Numbered from the stretch's first letter, positions 33,175-41,652 are shown. The stretch is DNA of 64,000 bases from CADCVQ01 sp038260305 (GCA_038260305.1 JBBSNY010000007.1:86291-150290); one strand, 5' to 3'. Numbers and translations: made by a program. The notes: a model not told the origin generated them from the letters alone.

Positions 33175-34128
33175 GTGACCACTGCGAGCGACGTCGCGGT
33201 CGTGATCGTGAACTTCAACGGCGAGCGGCTGCTGCCCGACTGCCTCGCCGCGCTCGCTGCCCAGACGCTCGCGCCGGCCGAGATCCTTGTCGCCGACAAC
33301 GGTTCGCGCGACGGTTCGCTGGCGCTCCTGCGCGCGCACCATCCGCACGCCGGCATCCTCGCGCTGGACCACAACTTCGGCTTCGCCGGCGGGGCGAATC
33401 GCGGCGTCGCGGCGACGAGCGCACCATGGGTCTGCGTGCTGAACTCCGACGCGACGCCCGCGCCGGACTGGCTCGAGCGCCTGACCGCCGCGCCGCGCGA
33501 CGCGCGCCGCACGTGGGCGCTCGGCAGCGTGCTCGTCAGCGCGAAGACCGGCCGCATCGAGAGCGCCGGCGACCAGTACGACCCGCGCGGGTTCGCCTAC
33601 AAGTTGCTGCGCGACCGGCCGTTGAGCGAGCTCCCGTCGTCGCCGTATCGGGTGTTCGCCGCGCCGGGGGCTGCGCCCGTGTTCCGGCGCGACGTCTTCG
33701 AGCGCCTCGGCGGCTATGAGGAGCGCTTCTTCCTCTACTACGAGGACGTCGACCTCGCGTTTCGCGCCGTGCTGGCGGGCTATCACGCGCTGCTCGTGCC
33801 GGACGCGCGCGTCGTGCACCAGCTCGGCGCGACGACGAAGTCCCACGCGCGGGCGCGCTTCTACGTCGCGCGCAACAGCGTCTGGTGCGCGGTGCGCTGC
33901 CTGCCGGAGCTCGGGCCGCTGCGCCTCGGCCGGCGCTGGCTGTCGGAGCTGCGCCTGAACCGGCCGCGACGCTTCGTCGGCGTCGAGCTCGCCGGTCGCG
34001 CGGCGGCCTTCGCCGGACTGCCGCGCGTGCTGCGCGAGCGGCGCGAGATCCAGGACGGCCGGGTGCCCGGGCTCGACGAGCTCGCGGTCTTCCTGCGCCC
34101 ACCGGATGCGATCTCCCCGAGCGGGTAG
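33175..34128 (+). CDS. Family 2 glycosyltransferase
   Basis: A 317-residue GT-A enzyme. It begins AVVIVNFNGERLLPDCLAAL, followed by LVADNGSRDGSLALL, NFGFAGGANRGV and CVLNSDATPAPDW. VFRRDVFERLGGYEERFFLYYEDVDLAFRAVLAGY and VHQLGATTKSH complete the family pattern. The C-terminal 70 residues are Arg-rich. GTG 33175 gives the right N-terminus. It is the fourth GT2 in the window, separate from the main run. Confidence 0.92.
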   Translation: MTTASDVAVVIVNFNGERLLPDCLAALAAQTLAPAEILVADNGSRDGSLALLRAHHPHAGILALDHNFGFAGGANRGVAATSAPWVCVLNSDATPAPDWLERLTAAPRDARRTWALGSVLVSAKTGRIESAGDQYDPRGFAYKLLRDRPLSELPSSPYRVFAAPGAAPVFRRDVFERLGGYEERFFLYYEDVDLAFRAVLAGYHALLVPDARVVHQLGATTKSHARARFYVARNSVWCAVRCLPELGPLRLGRRWLSELRLNRPRRFVGVELAGRAAAFAGLPRVLRERREIQDGRVPGLDELAVFLRPPDAISPSG

Positions 34129-34242
34129 GTTGCGTCCCATCCGAGTGAGGTAGCCGATGCAGCGGTGTGAACGGCTGGGACCAGTACGTCGTCCCGTCCG
34201 CGGTTGCGTCTCATCCGAGGGAGGTCGCCGAAGCAGTTCGTG
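34128..34242. repeat. Imperfect direct repeat (about 38 bp, 74 bp apart)
   Basis: 34128-34165 and 34202-34239 share GGTTGCGTC, CATCCGAG, GAGGT, GCCGA and GCAG blocks with about four mismatches. The first copy starts at the stop codon of the glycosyltransferase and the second at the 5' edge of the carboxypeptidase remnant. This suggests a local duplication or recombination scar. Confidence 0.55.
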
Positions 34243-34512
34243 CGGATAGCCAGACCGACCGACTCGATGCGCCTGCTCGGCGAGGTCTACGGACTCGAGC
34301 CCTCGCTCGCGCTCTATCCGACGACGGGCACGGCGTCGGACTACGCCTACGCCGCTCGCGAGGACGCCAGCGCCGTGTCGTGGACGCTCGAATGCGGCAG
34401 CGACGCCGACGGCGAGGGCGGCTTTCAGCCCATGCCGTCGATCTATCCGAAGATCGAGCGCGACGTGCACCTGGCGCTGCTCGCGCTGCTGTCCGAGGAC
34501 GCGTCGGGCTGA
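34204..34512 (+). pseudogene. C-terminal fragment of an M14 zinc carboxypeptidase
   Basis: Residues from about 18 on (TDSMRLLGEVYGLEPSLALYPTTGTASDYAYAAREDASAVSWTLECG, then GGFQPMPSIYPKIERDVHLALLALL) match the end of M14 metallocarboxypeptidases, where the catalytic Glu lies in the T.E.G motif (here TLECG). The zinc-binding HxxE part is absent, and the first 15 or so codons derive from the direct repeat. It cannot be a working peptidase. It is most likely a remnant of a deleted gene; expression is not excluded. Confidence 0.6.
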
Positions 34513-34540
34513 GGTTGGAGGGCCCGGGCGGGCGGGCGGG

Positions 34541-34615
34541 CGGGCTCAGCGTCCGGGCTCAGCGTCCGGGCTCAGCGTCCGGGCTCAGCGTCGCGCTCAG
34601 CGTCCGGGCTCGGCC
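34541..34615. repeat. 13-bp minisatellite at the 3' end of the gene at 34597
   Basis: About five copies of GGGCTCAGCGTCC run from 34541 to 34610, one copy shortened by a base, after a run of GGGC units. Read on the minus strand, each unit contains GGACGCTGA, encoding the same Gly-Arg-stop as the end of the adjacent gene. Slippage would therefore preserve or duplicate the stop. Confidence 0.7.
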
Positions 34616-35091
34616 GGGAACTGCTCGAGGATCCAGTCCGCGTCGAGCCGCGGGCGCCGGTAGGAGCGCCCGCCGACACGGACGTACTCGCCCGTGCGCG
34701 GGTTGATCGGGAGCTGACGCTCGATCGGATACCACTCGTTGTGCTGCTCGATGAGCTCGAGCAGCTCGGCCGGAAACGGCCATGCCTCGGCGAGCGCACG
34801 CCAGCGATCGGGGAACGAGGCGTGATCGCGCCTGCACGTCTCGCGCAGCTGCGCGCAGGCGTCGGCAAGCAGCCGCCGCTCGTGCGCGATCGCGCCGTCG
34901 ATGTCGCCCACGCGCTCCATCCAGCGTGGCCGCACGCCGCCCTTGAGATAGGCCTCGACCGAGCGCCGCGACTGCCGCGCGCGCTCGGACAGCGGCCTCC
35001 CCTTGCCGGACTCGTCGTCGAGGTCGCGCGAGACCACGCGCTCGACCGCCGTGCGCTGTCCCTCGTCGAACTGAATCCGCTCGTCTCGCAA
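34597..35091 (-). CDS. Hypothetical protein
   Basis: This 164-residue protein is soluble and charged, without a signal or membrane segment and with no family recognised. It contains helical charged stretches (RARQSRRSVEAYLKGGVRPRWMERVGDIDGAIAHERRLLADACAQLRE). A tryptophan/proline-rich C-terminal half (WYPIERQLPINPRTGEYVRVGGRSYRRPRLDADWILEQF) looks like a compact domain. The start is TTG 35091, with no better candidate. Its stop is inside the 13-bp repeat. It lies 50 bases downstream of crcB on the same strand. Confidence 0.55.
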   Translation of the reverse strand: MRDERIQFDEGQRTAVERVVSRDLDDESGKGRPLSERARQSRRSVEAYLKGGVRPRWMERVGDIDGAIAHERRLLADACAQLRETCRRDHASFPDRWRALAEAWPFPAELLELIEQHNEWYPIERQLPINPRTGEYVRVGGRSYRRPRLDADWILEQFPAEPGR

Positions 35092-35122
35092 CGCCGTTCA
35101 GTGTTGCAAGTCGCCGGTCTCC

Positions 35123-35143
35123 GACGACGCAATTGGCGTCGTC
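35123..35143 (-). terminator. 8-bp inverted repeat at the crcB stop
   Basis: GACGACGC-N5-GCGTCGTC overlaps the crcB stop codon on the minus strand. There is no T-run, so terminator function is weakly supported. Confidence 0.3.
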
Positions 35144-35504
35144 AAGCTCGCCCGATCTGGCGACCGAGCCAGACGGCGAACAGCCCGAGCGCGAGCGTCG
35201 CGATGACGTTCAGCGCCCCGAGCCAGGGCCGCCCCTCCTCGCCGAGCCGGTGGCTGTCGAAGACCCACGTGCTGAACGTCGTGTACGCGCCGAGTAGCGC
35301 GCCGCCGACGAGCCGGTAGGCGTCGCCGTGCAGCGCTGCGCCGGCGAGTACCCCGAGCACGAGCGCGCCGCTGAGGTTGACGGCGAGGATCCCGAACGGG
35401 AAGCGTCCGCCGGCGCGCCGGATGACGAAGCCGTCGACAAGGAAGCGCGCGGCGGCTCCGACCCCGCCGAGCAGCCCGACGCCGAGCACCACGAGCGCGC
35501 TCAC
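35142..35504 (-). CDS. crcB: Fluoride channel CrcB/Fluc (first copy)
   Basis: A 120-residue four-helix protein of the Fluc family, which exports fluoride as a dual-topology dimer. The conserved blocks are GAAARFLVDGFV, FPFGILAVNLSGALVLGVLAG and GAYTTFSTWVFDSHRL. Two adjacent unequal crcB genes normally encode a heterodimer, which fits the second copy at 35599. GTG 35504 overlaps the stop of the micro-ORF as GTGA. No fluoride riboswitch was recognised, and the operon begins with a flippase. Confidence 0.93.
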   Translation of the reverse strand: MSALVVLGVGLLGGVGAAARFLVDGFVIRRAGGRFPFGILAVNLSGALVLGVLAGAALHGDAYRLVGGALLGAYTTFSTWVFDSHRLGEEGRPWLGALNVIATLALGLFAVWLGRQIGRA

Positions 35505-35602
35505 GACGATCCCCGCAGCAGCCGGACCACGATGCGCGCGAACGGCGCGACCGCGCCACCCTCTGCGGCCGGCGCGGCAAGGCTCGAGGCCCGCCCATTC
35601 AT
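35501..35602 (-). CDS. 33-residue micro-ORF bridging the two crcB genes
   Basis: ATG 35602 overlaps the stop of the second crcB as ATGA, and the micro-ORF's stop overlaps the first crcB GTG as GTGA. The frame fills the gap exactly. The peptide (starting MNGRASSLAAPAAEGG and ending VVRLLRGSS) is basic and amphipathic and unlike known proteins. It may be a real peptide or a device that carries ribosomes from one crcB to the next. Confidence 0.5.
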   Translation of the reverse strand: MNGRASSLAAPAAEGGAVAPFARIVVRLLRGSS

Positions 35603-35997
35603 GTCGCGACCCGCCGGCGGCGCGCCACGCTCGTCGCGACCGCGACCGCCCCGAGCCCGATCACGACGCTCGTCAGCGCATACGCTGCCGCCAACGCGTA
35701 GTGCGCCTCGTCGAGCATCCGCAGGAGCTCGAGCTGCAGCGTCGAGAAGGTCGTCAACGCGCCGCAGAACCCCGTCCCGATGAGGCGCAGCCGCACCGAC
35801 GCGATCGGCACGCGGTCGTGCAGGCTGGCCGCGACGTAGCCCAGCACGAGCGCACCCGCGATGTTCGCGACGAACGTCGCCCACGGCCACTCCCCCGCCC
35901 CAACCGGCCACATCTCCGCGAGCGCGACGCGCGCGAGCGCGCCGACGAAGCCGCCCGCGAAGACCGCCGCGAGCTCGCGGGGATCGGCGCTCCTCAT
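35599..35997 (-). CDS. crcB: Fluoride channel CrcB/Fluc (second copy)
   Basis: This 132-residue protein is the partner Fluc subunit: GGFVGALARVALAEMWP, WPWATFVANIAGALVLGYVA and LIGTGFCGALTTFSTLQLELLRML. The pair differs clearly in sequence, as heterodimeric Fluc subunits do. The ATG overlaps the stop of the flippase as ATGA, an unusual association of fluoride export with a polysaccharide exporter. It is followed by the bridging micro-ORF. Confidence 0.93.
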   Translation of the reverse strand: MRSADPRELAAVFAGGFVGALARVALAEMWPVGAGEWPWATFVANIAGALVLGYVAASLHDRVPIASVRLRLIGTGFCGALTTFSTLQLELLRMLDEAHYALAAAYALTSVVIGLGAVAVATSVARRRRVAT

Positions 35998-37595
35998 CCC
36001 AGCGCCGCCCCCACCCCCGGCCGGCGGCGCAGGTAGGCCAGGATCTCGCCGAGCAGCTTGCGCTCGAGCAGGGCCGTCGCACCGATCGTCACGAGCACGT
36101 ACAAGCCGAGCATCGCGAGCGCGGCGAGCAGCGAGGCCTCGTCTCCGAACGCTAGCCGCAGGCCGATCACGATCGCCACCGCCGGCACGCTGGGCAGCAA
36201 CGCGCGCGCCGTGTGCCAGATCAGGCGGAAGGCCGGGAACAGGTGGCGCAGGTAGGCCATCCGCACGGTGAAGTTCACGGCCTCGACGAGCAGCGTGGCC
36301 AGGGCCAGGCCGCGCAGCCCGTCGGATGCGAGCAGCGGCAGGGCGATCGCGATGAACGCCACGATCGCGATCGCCGACGCGATGCCGATCGGTTTCGTGC
36401 GACCCAAGGCCCGGTAGAACGCGTCCCAGTTGAAGCCGATCTGGTGGACCGCGACCGAGACGCCGATCGCCTGCATGAGGCCGATGCCCGGCCGCCAGCG
36501 CTCGCCGATCGCGAACTGGACGAGATCCTCGGCGAACAGCGCGAGGCCGAGGCCGAACGGCGCACCCCACATCACGGCGAGGCGGTTGGACTTCACGAAC
36601 GCCTCGAACAGCAGGTCCGCGCGGTCCTTGACGGCGCAGATCGTCGGGTAGATCGTCTGCGTGATCGCCTGGTCGGCGCGATCGGAGTACTGCGAGATCA
36701 CCGAGGCCAGGGCGATGATCCCGATGCCGCCGAGGCCGAGCTTCGCCTCTCCCACGACGAGCAGCCCCTGGCCGACGACGACCGCCGAGCCGCCCGCCAG
36801 CACGAGCGGCCAACTGAACGCCGCGTAGGAGCGCAACGTGTCGCGGTCAAACGCCAGCCCGAGCTCGTACGGGCACGCACGCAGCGACACGAGCGCGCCC
36901 GCCCAGGCGCCGATCACGATGCCGAGGATCAGCGCCCAGTAGCCGGCGCCGGCGACGAGCAGCACGACGGCGATGACGAAGCCGAGGACCGGGTCGACGG
37001 CCTGCAGCTTGCGCTGGCGGACGAAGTCCATCTCGCGGTAGAAGATCCACAGCGGCGCCTGCAAGGCGTACGCGGGGATCACGAGCAGCGACACGAGCGC
37101 CGGCGCGATGATGTTCGGCGTGTCGAAGATCGCGGCCATGGCCGGCACGAGCAGGAGCCCGCCGACGAGCGCGATCGCCGCGAGGCCCAGCTCGAACGTC
37201 ATCGCCTTGCGAAACGCGACCGCCTGATCGGCCTCGTCCTGCTGGATGTACTTGTCGCCGATCCCGACCTGGCGCAGGAACTGGAGCGTCGCCAGCACGA
37301 CGAGCACAACGCCCCAGACGCCGTACTCCGTCGTCGTCAGGAACGCCGCGACGAGGAAGCCGCGCACGAGCGCGAGCGTGTTGACGCTCGTCAGGAAGAT
37401 CGCGTTGACGATCGTTCCGCGGGCCGCGCGGATGCGCAGTCCGGAGCCGGCAGCCGGCCGGCCCGCGGCTACCGGCGGCGGCTGCTCGCCCGCGGCCGTC
37501 ATACCGGCGTCGGCGGGCGCGCTGCCCGGCAGCGTCGGCAGCGGATCGGGCGACGGGTCGTCGCCGCGGTGGATCGGTGGAGTCAGATCCGCCAT
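35994..37595 (-). CDS. Polysaccharide flippase (Wzx-type), second copy
   Basis: A 533-residue MOP-superfamily transporter. The first 60 residues are a proline-rich cytosolic extension, then about 12-14 helices start at TIVNAIFLTSVNTLALVRGFLVAAFLTTTEYGVWGVVLVVLATLQFLRQVG. The repeated RKAMTFELGLAAIALVGG and QYSDRADQAITQTIYP segments fit lipopolysaccharide-type flippases (RfbX/TagF group). It lies far from the first flippase at 18309, suggesting a second glycan. ATG 37595 has a TATCGT box 9 bases upstream. Its stop overlaps the crcB ATG. Confidence 0.87.
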   Translation of the reverse strand: MADLTPPIHRGDDPSPDPLPTLPGSAPADAGMTAAGEQPPPVAAGRPAAGSGLRIRAARGTIVNAIFLTSVNTLALVRGFLVAAFLTTTEYGVWGVVLVVLATLQFLRQVGIGDKYIQQDEADQAVAFRKAMTFELGLAAIALVGGLLLVPAMAAIFDTPNIIAPALVSLLVIPAYALQAPLWIFYREMDFVRQRKLQAVDPVLGFVIAVVLLVAGAGYWALILGIVIGAWAGALVSLRACPYELGLAFDRDTLRSYAAFSWPLVLAGGSAVVVGQGLLVVGEAKLGLGGIGIIALASVISQYSDRADQAITQTIYPTICAVKDRADLLFEAFVKSNRLAVMWGAPFGLGLALFAEDLVQFAIGERWRPGIGLMQAIGVSVAVHQIGFNWDAFYRALGRTKPIGIASAIAIVAFIAIALPLLASDGLRGLALATLLVEAVNFTVRMAYLRHLFPAFRLIWHTARALLPSVPAVAIVIGLRLAFGDEASLLAALAMLGLYVLVTIGATALLERKLLGEILAYLRRRPGVGAALG

Positions 37596-37604
37596 CTGTC
37601 AGCC

Positions 37605-37610
37605 ACGATA
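37605..37610 (-). promoter_or_regulatory. -10 box TATCGT for the flippase-crcB operon
   Basis: TATCGT ends 9 bases before ATG 37595. Confidence 0.4.
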
Positions 37611-37638
37611 CGGGCCGCGAGGGCGACGCCGCCGCCGC

Positions 37639-38379
37639 TCAGCGCGCGGTCGAGCCCGTGCCGAGCAGGCGGATCGCGCTACCCGCTACCGCGGCGAGCG
37701 ATCCGACGACGAGCAGGTACGCCCCGACGCCGATCAACTTGAACTTCAGCTCGAGCGGGAAGAAGATCGTCTCGCCGAGCGCGAGCGCGGCGACGACGAG
37801 CGCGGCGACGGCCAGCACCTGGCGCGGCCGCAGCACGTCTGCGACGACGAGTACGAGCAGCAGGCCGAGGTAGACGGCGAGGGCGCTGTCCATGTGCTGG
37901 GCGCCTCCCCACAGCGAGACGTACTGGCCGTCGACGCCGAAGAAGTCCAGGAACGACGCGCCGAATGTCAGCGCGCCGCCCACCACGGCCACGGCTGAGC
38001 CCAGGCGCGACGGCGTCGCGGACGCTACCGGCGCGAGCGCGAGCCGCCAGCCGACGGCAACAAGCATCGCGATCGCTCCGACGAGCTGGACGTACATCCC
38101 GATCGCGGCGTCGCCGAAGCCGCCCTCGACGGGGTACCACGCAAACTGGCCGACGGCAACGGTCGCGAACACACCGCCCGCAACGGCGACCGCCGTCCGC
38201 GCACGGGCAACGTCCAGGGCCCACAGGCCGAGCGCGACGACGACGCAGACGAGCATCGAGATGTCCGTGACCGTCGATAGCTGCCAGACGCTCGCCTTGT
38301 TTTCGGTGTTGTTCTCCAGCAGCGATCCGAGGATGAACACGGGCACGCCGGCGAGACCAACGAGCGATGCGCGCCGCAT
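37639..38379 (-). CDS. Multi-helix membrane protein of unknown function
   Basis: A 246-residue protein with about eight membrane helices in two halves. One half ends near GGFGDAAIGMYVQLVGAIAMLVAVGWRLAL and the other near MDSALAVYLGLLLVLVVADVL. No catalytic or transport motif is recognised. ATG 38379 was preferred over an upstream TTG because a TACAGT box lies 7 bases upstream. It is divergent from the large GT-C-like gene and may serve the same surface process, but this is only positional. Confidence 0.7.
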   Translation of the reverse strand: MRRASLVGLAGVPVFILGSLLENNTENKASVWQLSTVTDISMLVCVVVALGLWALDVARARTAVAVAGGVFATVAVGQFAWYPVEGGFGDAAIGMYVQLVGAIAMLVAVGWRLALAPVASATPSRLGSAVAVVGGALTFGASFLDFFGVDGQYVSLWGGAQHMDSALAVYLGLLLVLVVADVLRPRQVLAVAALVVAALALGETIFFPLELKFKLIGVGAYLLVVGSLAAVAGSAIRLLGTGSTAR

Positions 38380-38386
38380 GACCGCG

Positions 38387-38392
38387 ACTGTA
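38387..38392 (-). promoter_or_regulatory. -10 box TACAGT for the membrane protein at 37639
   Basis: TACAGT ends 7 bases before ATG 38379. Confidence 0.4.
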
Positions 38393-38420
38393 TCCAACGC
38401 GCCTGCGGTCGCACGTCCCT

Positions 38421-38426
38421 TAGCCT
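38421..38426 (+). promoter_or_regulatory. -10 box TAGCCT for the GT-C-like gene
   Basis: TAGCCT ends 9 bases before ATG 38436. Confidence 0.35.
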
Positions 38427-38435
38427 GCCCCCGGC

Positions 38436-40523
38436 ATGCCCCTCGAGGACTTCCTCACCGGCAGCGTCCTGTTCGCGTTGATGGCGCTTGCGGTGCTCGT
38501 CGCGACGGGCCTTGTCGTGCAGCGCCGGCTCGGGCACCTCGACCGCGTCGAACGCCTGCTCGCGGCTGTCGTCATCGGGACGGCCGTCCTCATCGGCGTT
38601 CATCTTTCCCCGCTCCTCCTGGGGATCCTCACACAGGCGACGGTGCTCGTCGCCTGCGTGCTCGCGGTCGTGATCGCGACGCGTGTGAAGCCCGCCGTGC
38701 CGGCGCCCTCACACCCGCCGGCGGCCGAAGAAGAGCACGACGAAGCGCCGGCGCCGGCGCCCGCGCCGCAGAGCACCCGCCTGGAATGGGCGCTTGCCGC
38801 GACCGCGTCCGCGGTCGTGCTCGTCGCGCTGCTCACCGATCTGAAGCGCTGGGCGACGAACGAGCTCGTCGGCGTCGACCCGCTGACGTTCCACCTGCCG
38901 AACATCGGCCGCTGGATCCAGACGCATTCGCTGTGGCAGATCGACCAGTTCGTGCCGCTGCTCGCCCACGGCAACTACCCCAACAACGGCGACGTCGTGA
39001 TGCTCAGCACGGTCCTGCCGTGGCACAACGACTTCCTCGTACGCGCGCCGATCCTCTTCTTCCTGCTCGTCACGGCGGTCGCCGTCGCGGCGGTCGCGCG
39101 CGAGCTGCGCGCGCCACCGGCCGCAGCGGTGCTCGCGGGCGCGGCGATCCTGTCGGTCCCGATCGTCGGCCTCGCGACGATCCCGCGCGCGCTGCCCGAC
39201 GCGCTGCTGTGGGCGACCTACGCCTGCGGCGTGCTGTTCCTCCTGCGCCACGCGCGCACGGCGCGGCGCAGCGATCTCTGGCTCGCGGCGACGGCGCTCG
39301 CGATCGCCTTCGGGACGAAGTGGTACGGGCTGAGCTCGGTCGGTATCCTCGTCGCGGTCTGGATTGCCGCGCGCCTGCTCGCGCGCGACGTCCCACGCAG
39401 GCTCGCGCTGCGTGACGGCGTGCTGCTCGCCATCGTCGTGGGCCTCGGCGACGCGGCGTGGGCCGCGCGCAACCTCGTCGAGTCTCACAACCCGTTCTTC
39501 CCCGCGAAGATCGCCGCGTTCGGGATCACGATCTTCGACGCCCCGCGCGACATCATCGTCGAGCAGGTCGGCTTCAACTTCTACGACTACCTCGGCGACC
39601 CGCCGGTCCTGCGCCAGCTCGGCGGCCAGGTCTTCGACGGGCTCGGCGTGCTGGCGATCGTCTGCGCGATCGGGCTCGTCGTCGCAGCGATCCTCAACCG
39701 CCGCCCGACCGACCGCCGCGTCGTGCTGCTGTCGGTCGCCGCCGTGACGCTCGTGCCGGTCTACATGTGGCTGCCGGGCACGGCGCTCGGCCTCAAGGGC
39801 AACCCCTCGCTGGCGAGCGGCAACACCCGCTACGCGGTCCCGATCCTGCTGCTCGCGCTGCCGGTGCTCGCGTGGGCGATCGGGCGGCTGCCGCGCTGGG
39901 CGCGGCTCGGGCTCCAAGCCGCGCTCGTCGCCGGCGGCGCGGCGGGCGCCTACAACGGCTACGAGATCCAGGGGGCGCGCGGCCCCGTCCTGTCGGCGAT
40001 CGCGCTCGGCCTCGCGGCCGCGGCCGGTTGGGCGCTGTGGCGGCTGCGGCGAAACGCCGCGCTGCTCGTCGCTGCGGCGGTCGTCGCGGCGCTTGTCTGC
40101 CTCGCCGGCGCCTACCGGATCGACCAGCGCATCAACGACGCGCGCTACCTCGGCGTCGATCCGGCGATCGACACGTTGCTGAAGGTCGCGCCGACGGGCA
40201 AGCGGATCGGGCTCGCCGCCGACTGGTCGGTCGGCGGACTGACCCCGATCTGGCCGGCGTTCGGGACGCGGATCGGCAACGACGTCTCCTACATCGGCTA
40301 CTTCGACGGCTTCCTGCGCAAAGAGCCGACCGAGGCCCGCTTCCAGGCCGCGCTCAAGCGCGGCCGCTACGACGTCATCGTCGTCGGGCGCGGCTTCTAC
40401 CCGCCGCAGAACACGCGCGAGCAGCGCTGGGCGCTCGACGCCGGCTGGCGCACGATCGCGCTCAGCACGCGGCTGCGTGTGCTCGTCCCGCCTCCCGTCG
40501 TCAGCGGATCGCGTCCTCGATGA
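38436..40523 (+). CDS. Large membrane glycosyltransferase-like protein (GT-C fold)
   Basis: The 695-residue protein has about 12 helices. An acidic early loop (LTDLKRWATNELVGVDPLTFHLPNIGRWIQTHSLWQI) places the D..TFHLP motif where GT-C enzymes of the ArnT/PMT type put the catalytic Asp. Helices alternate with short loops to about residue 560. The soluble C-terminal 130 residues (VAPTGKRIGLAADWSVGGLTPIWPAFGTRIGNDVSYIGY) form the usual extracytoplasmic domain. It probably transfers a sugar from a lipid-linked donor to a surface acceptor. Its end overlaps the convergent GT4 gene by 23 bases. Confidence 0.7.
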   Translation: MPLEDFLTGSVLFALMALAVLVATGLVVQRRLGHLDRVERLLAAVVIGTAVLIGVHLSPLLLGILTQATVLVACVLAVVIATRVKPAVPAPSHPPAAEEEHDEAPAPAPAPQSTRLEWALAATASAVVLVALLTDLKRWATNELVGVDPLTFHLPNIGRWIQTHSLWQIDQFVPLLAHGNYPNNGDVVMLSTVLPWHNDFLVRAPILFFLLVTAVAVAAVARELRAPPAAAVLAGAAILSVPIVGLATIPRALPDALLWATYACGVLFLLRHARTARRSDLWLAATALAIAFGTKWYGLSSVGILVAVWIAARLLARDVPRRLALRDGVLLAIVVGLGDAAWAARNLVESHNPFFPAKIAAFGITIFDAPRDIIVEQVGFNFYDYLGDPPVLRQLGGQVFDGLGVLAIVCAIGLVVAAILNRRPTDRRVVLLSVAAVTLVPVYMWLPGTALGLKGNPSLASGNTRYAVPILLLALPVLAWAIGRLPRWARLGLQAALVAGGAAGAYNGYEIQGARGPVLSAIALGLAAAAGWALWRLRRNAALLVAAAVVAALVCLAGAYRIDQRINDARYLGVDPAIDTLLKVAPTGKRIGLAADWSVGGLTPIWPAFGTRIGNDVSYIGYFDGFLRKEPTEARFQAALKRGRYDVIVVGRGFYPPQNTREQRWALDAGWRTIALSTRLRVLVPPPVVSGSRPR

Positions 40524-41652
40524 TCGACGCCATCTTCGCGGTCTCGCGATCGACGGACGCGTGCTCGCGCACCCATGTGCGCGCGGCCTCCCCGGCCGCC
40601 AGCCGCTCGCCCGGGCCCAACGCGAGGGCGGCCCGCAACGCCGCGGCGAGCGCCTCGACGTCGCCCGGCGCCGCCAGCCGGCCCCACGGCTCGAGCACGC
40701 ACTCGGGCAGGCCGACCTCGTCGCTTGCGACGACGAGCATGCCCATCGCCATCGCCTCCTTGACGACGACCGGCATCGAGTCGCGATCGCCGTCGCGCGC
40801 GACGACGCACGGCATCGCGAGCACGTCTGCGGCCTGCATCGCGGCGAGAACGTCCGCCGGCGCGCCGCTGCCGAGCAGCGTCACCGGCGCCTCCGACGCC
40901 GCGATCCGCCGTTCGAGGTCCGAGCGCAGCGGACCGTCGCCGAGGATCCGCACCTCGACGTCGCCGACGAGCGCCGCCGCGTCGACGAGCACGTCGAAGC
41001 CCTTCTTCTCGACGAGCCGGCCGACCGCGAGCACGGTGCGCCCGCCGGGCAGCGGGGCGTCGCGCGCGAAGGCGTCCGCGTCGACGCCCATCACGACCTC
41101 GTGGACCGAAGCCTGCGGCACGAGCTCGCGCAGCCGCACGACGTTGTAGTCGCAGCCGGTGAAGACCGCCGCGGCGCGCTCGAGCTTGGCGCGCAGGTTG
41201 CGCGGCGAGGCGAAGATGTCGTAGGCGTGCGCCGTGACGCTGAACGGCCGCCCGGTCAGCGCCGACAGCCGCATCGCGTCGAGCGCCGCTCCGCCCGCGA
41301 AGTGTGCGTGCAGGTGCTCGTCGCCTTTGTCGATCGAGACGATCGTGCGCGCCGGGCCGGCGAGCGCCCGCAGCGGCCGCACCCACTCCTCCCGGCGCCA
41401 GCGCAGGCGGCGCACGAGGTCGCCCGCGCACGCGAGCGGCCGCGTGCGAACGAGCCACGCGAGGTCGGCCCAGGACCCGCTCCCGAGCAGCTCGACGTCG
41501 ACGTCACCCGGGGCCTCGGGGTTCAGATGCGGCGCCGCCCGCGCGGCCTGCACGCGGACCGCATGCCCCTGGCGGCGCAGAGCCTCGAGCTCGTTGACGA
41601 CGAACGTCTCCGACAGCTCGGGCCACTGGTCGAGCACGAACAGCAGCCTCAT
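40501..41652 (-). CDS. Family 4 glycosyltransferase
   Basis: This 383-residue GT-B enzyme begins MRLLFVLDQWPELSETFVVNELEALRRQGHAV, with the SETF motif typical of EPS glycosyltransferases. HAHFAGGAALDAMRL and VFTGCDYNVVRLREL follow. The donor domain has VLAVGRLVEKKGFDVLVDAA, ILGDGPLRSDLERRI and PVVVKEAMAMGMLVVASDEVGLPE, whose two Glu form the E-x7-E pair. It uses a nucleotide sugar to extend a glycan. The ATG overlaps the upstream ligase-like gene stop as ATGA. Confidence 0.93.
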   Translation of the reverse strand: MRLLFVLDQWPELSETFVVNELEALRRQGHAVRVQAARAAPHLNPEAPGDVDVELLGSGSWADLAWLVRTRPLACAGDLVRRLRWRREEWVRPLRALAGPARTIVSIDKGDEHLHAHFAGGAALDAMRLSALTGRPFSVTAHAYDIFASPRNLRAKLERAAAVFTGCDYNVVRLRELVPQASVHEVVMGVDADAFARDAPLPGGRTVLAVGRLVEKKGFDVLVDAAALVGDVEVRILGDGPLRSDLERRIAASEAPVTLLGSGAPADVLAAMQAADVLAMPCVVARDGDRDSMPVVVKEAMAMGMLVVASDEVGLPECVLEPWGRLAAPGDVEALAAALRAALALGPGERLAAGEAARTWVREHASVDRETAKMASIIEDAIR

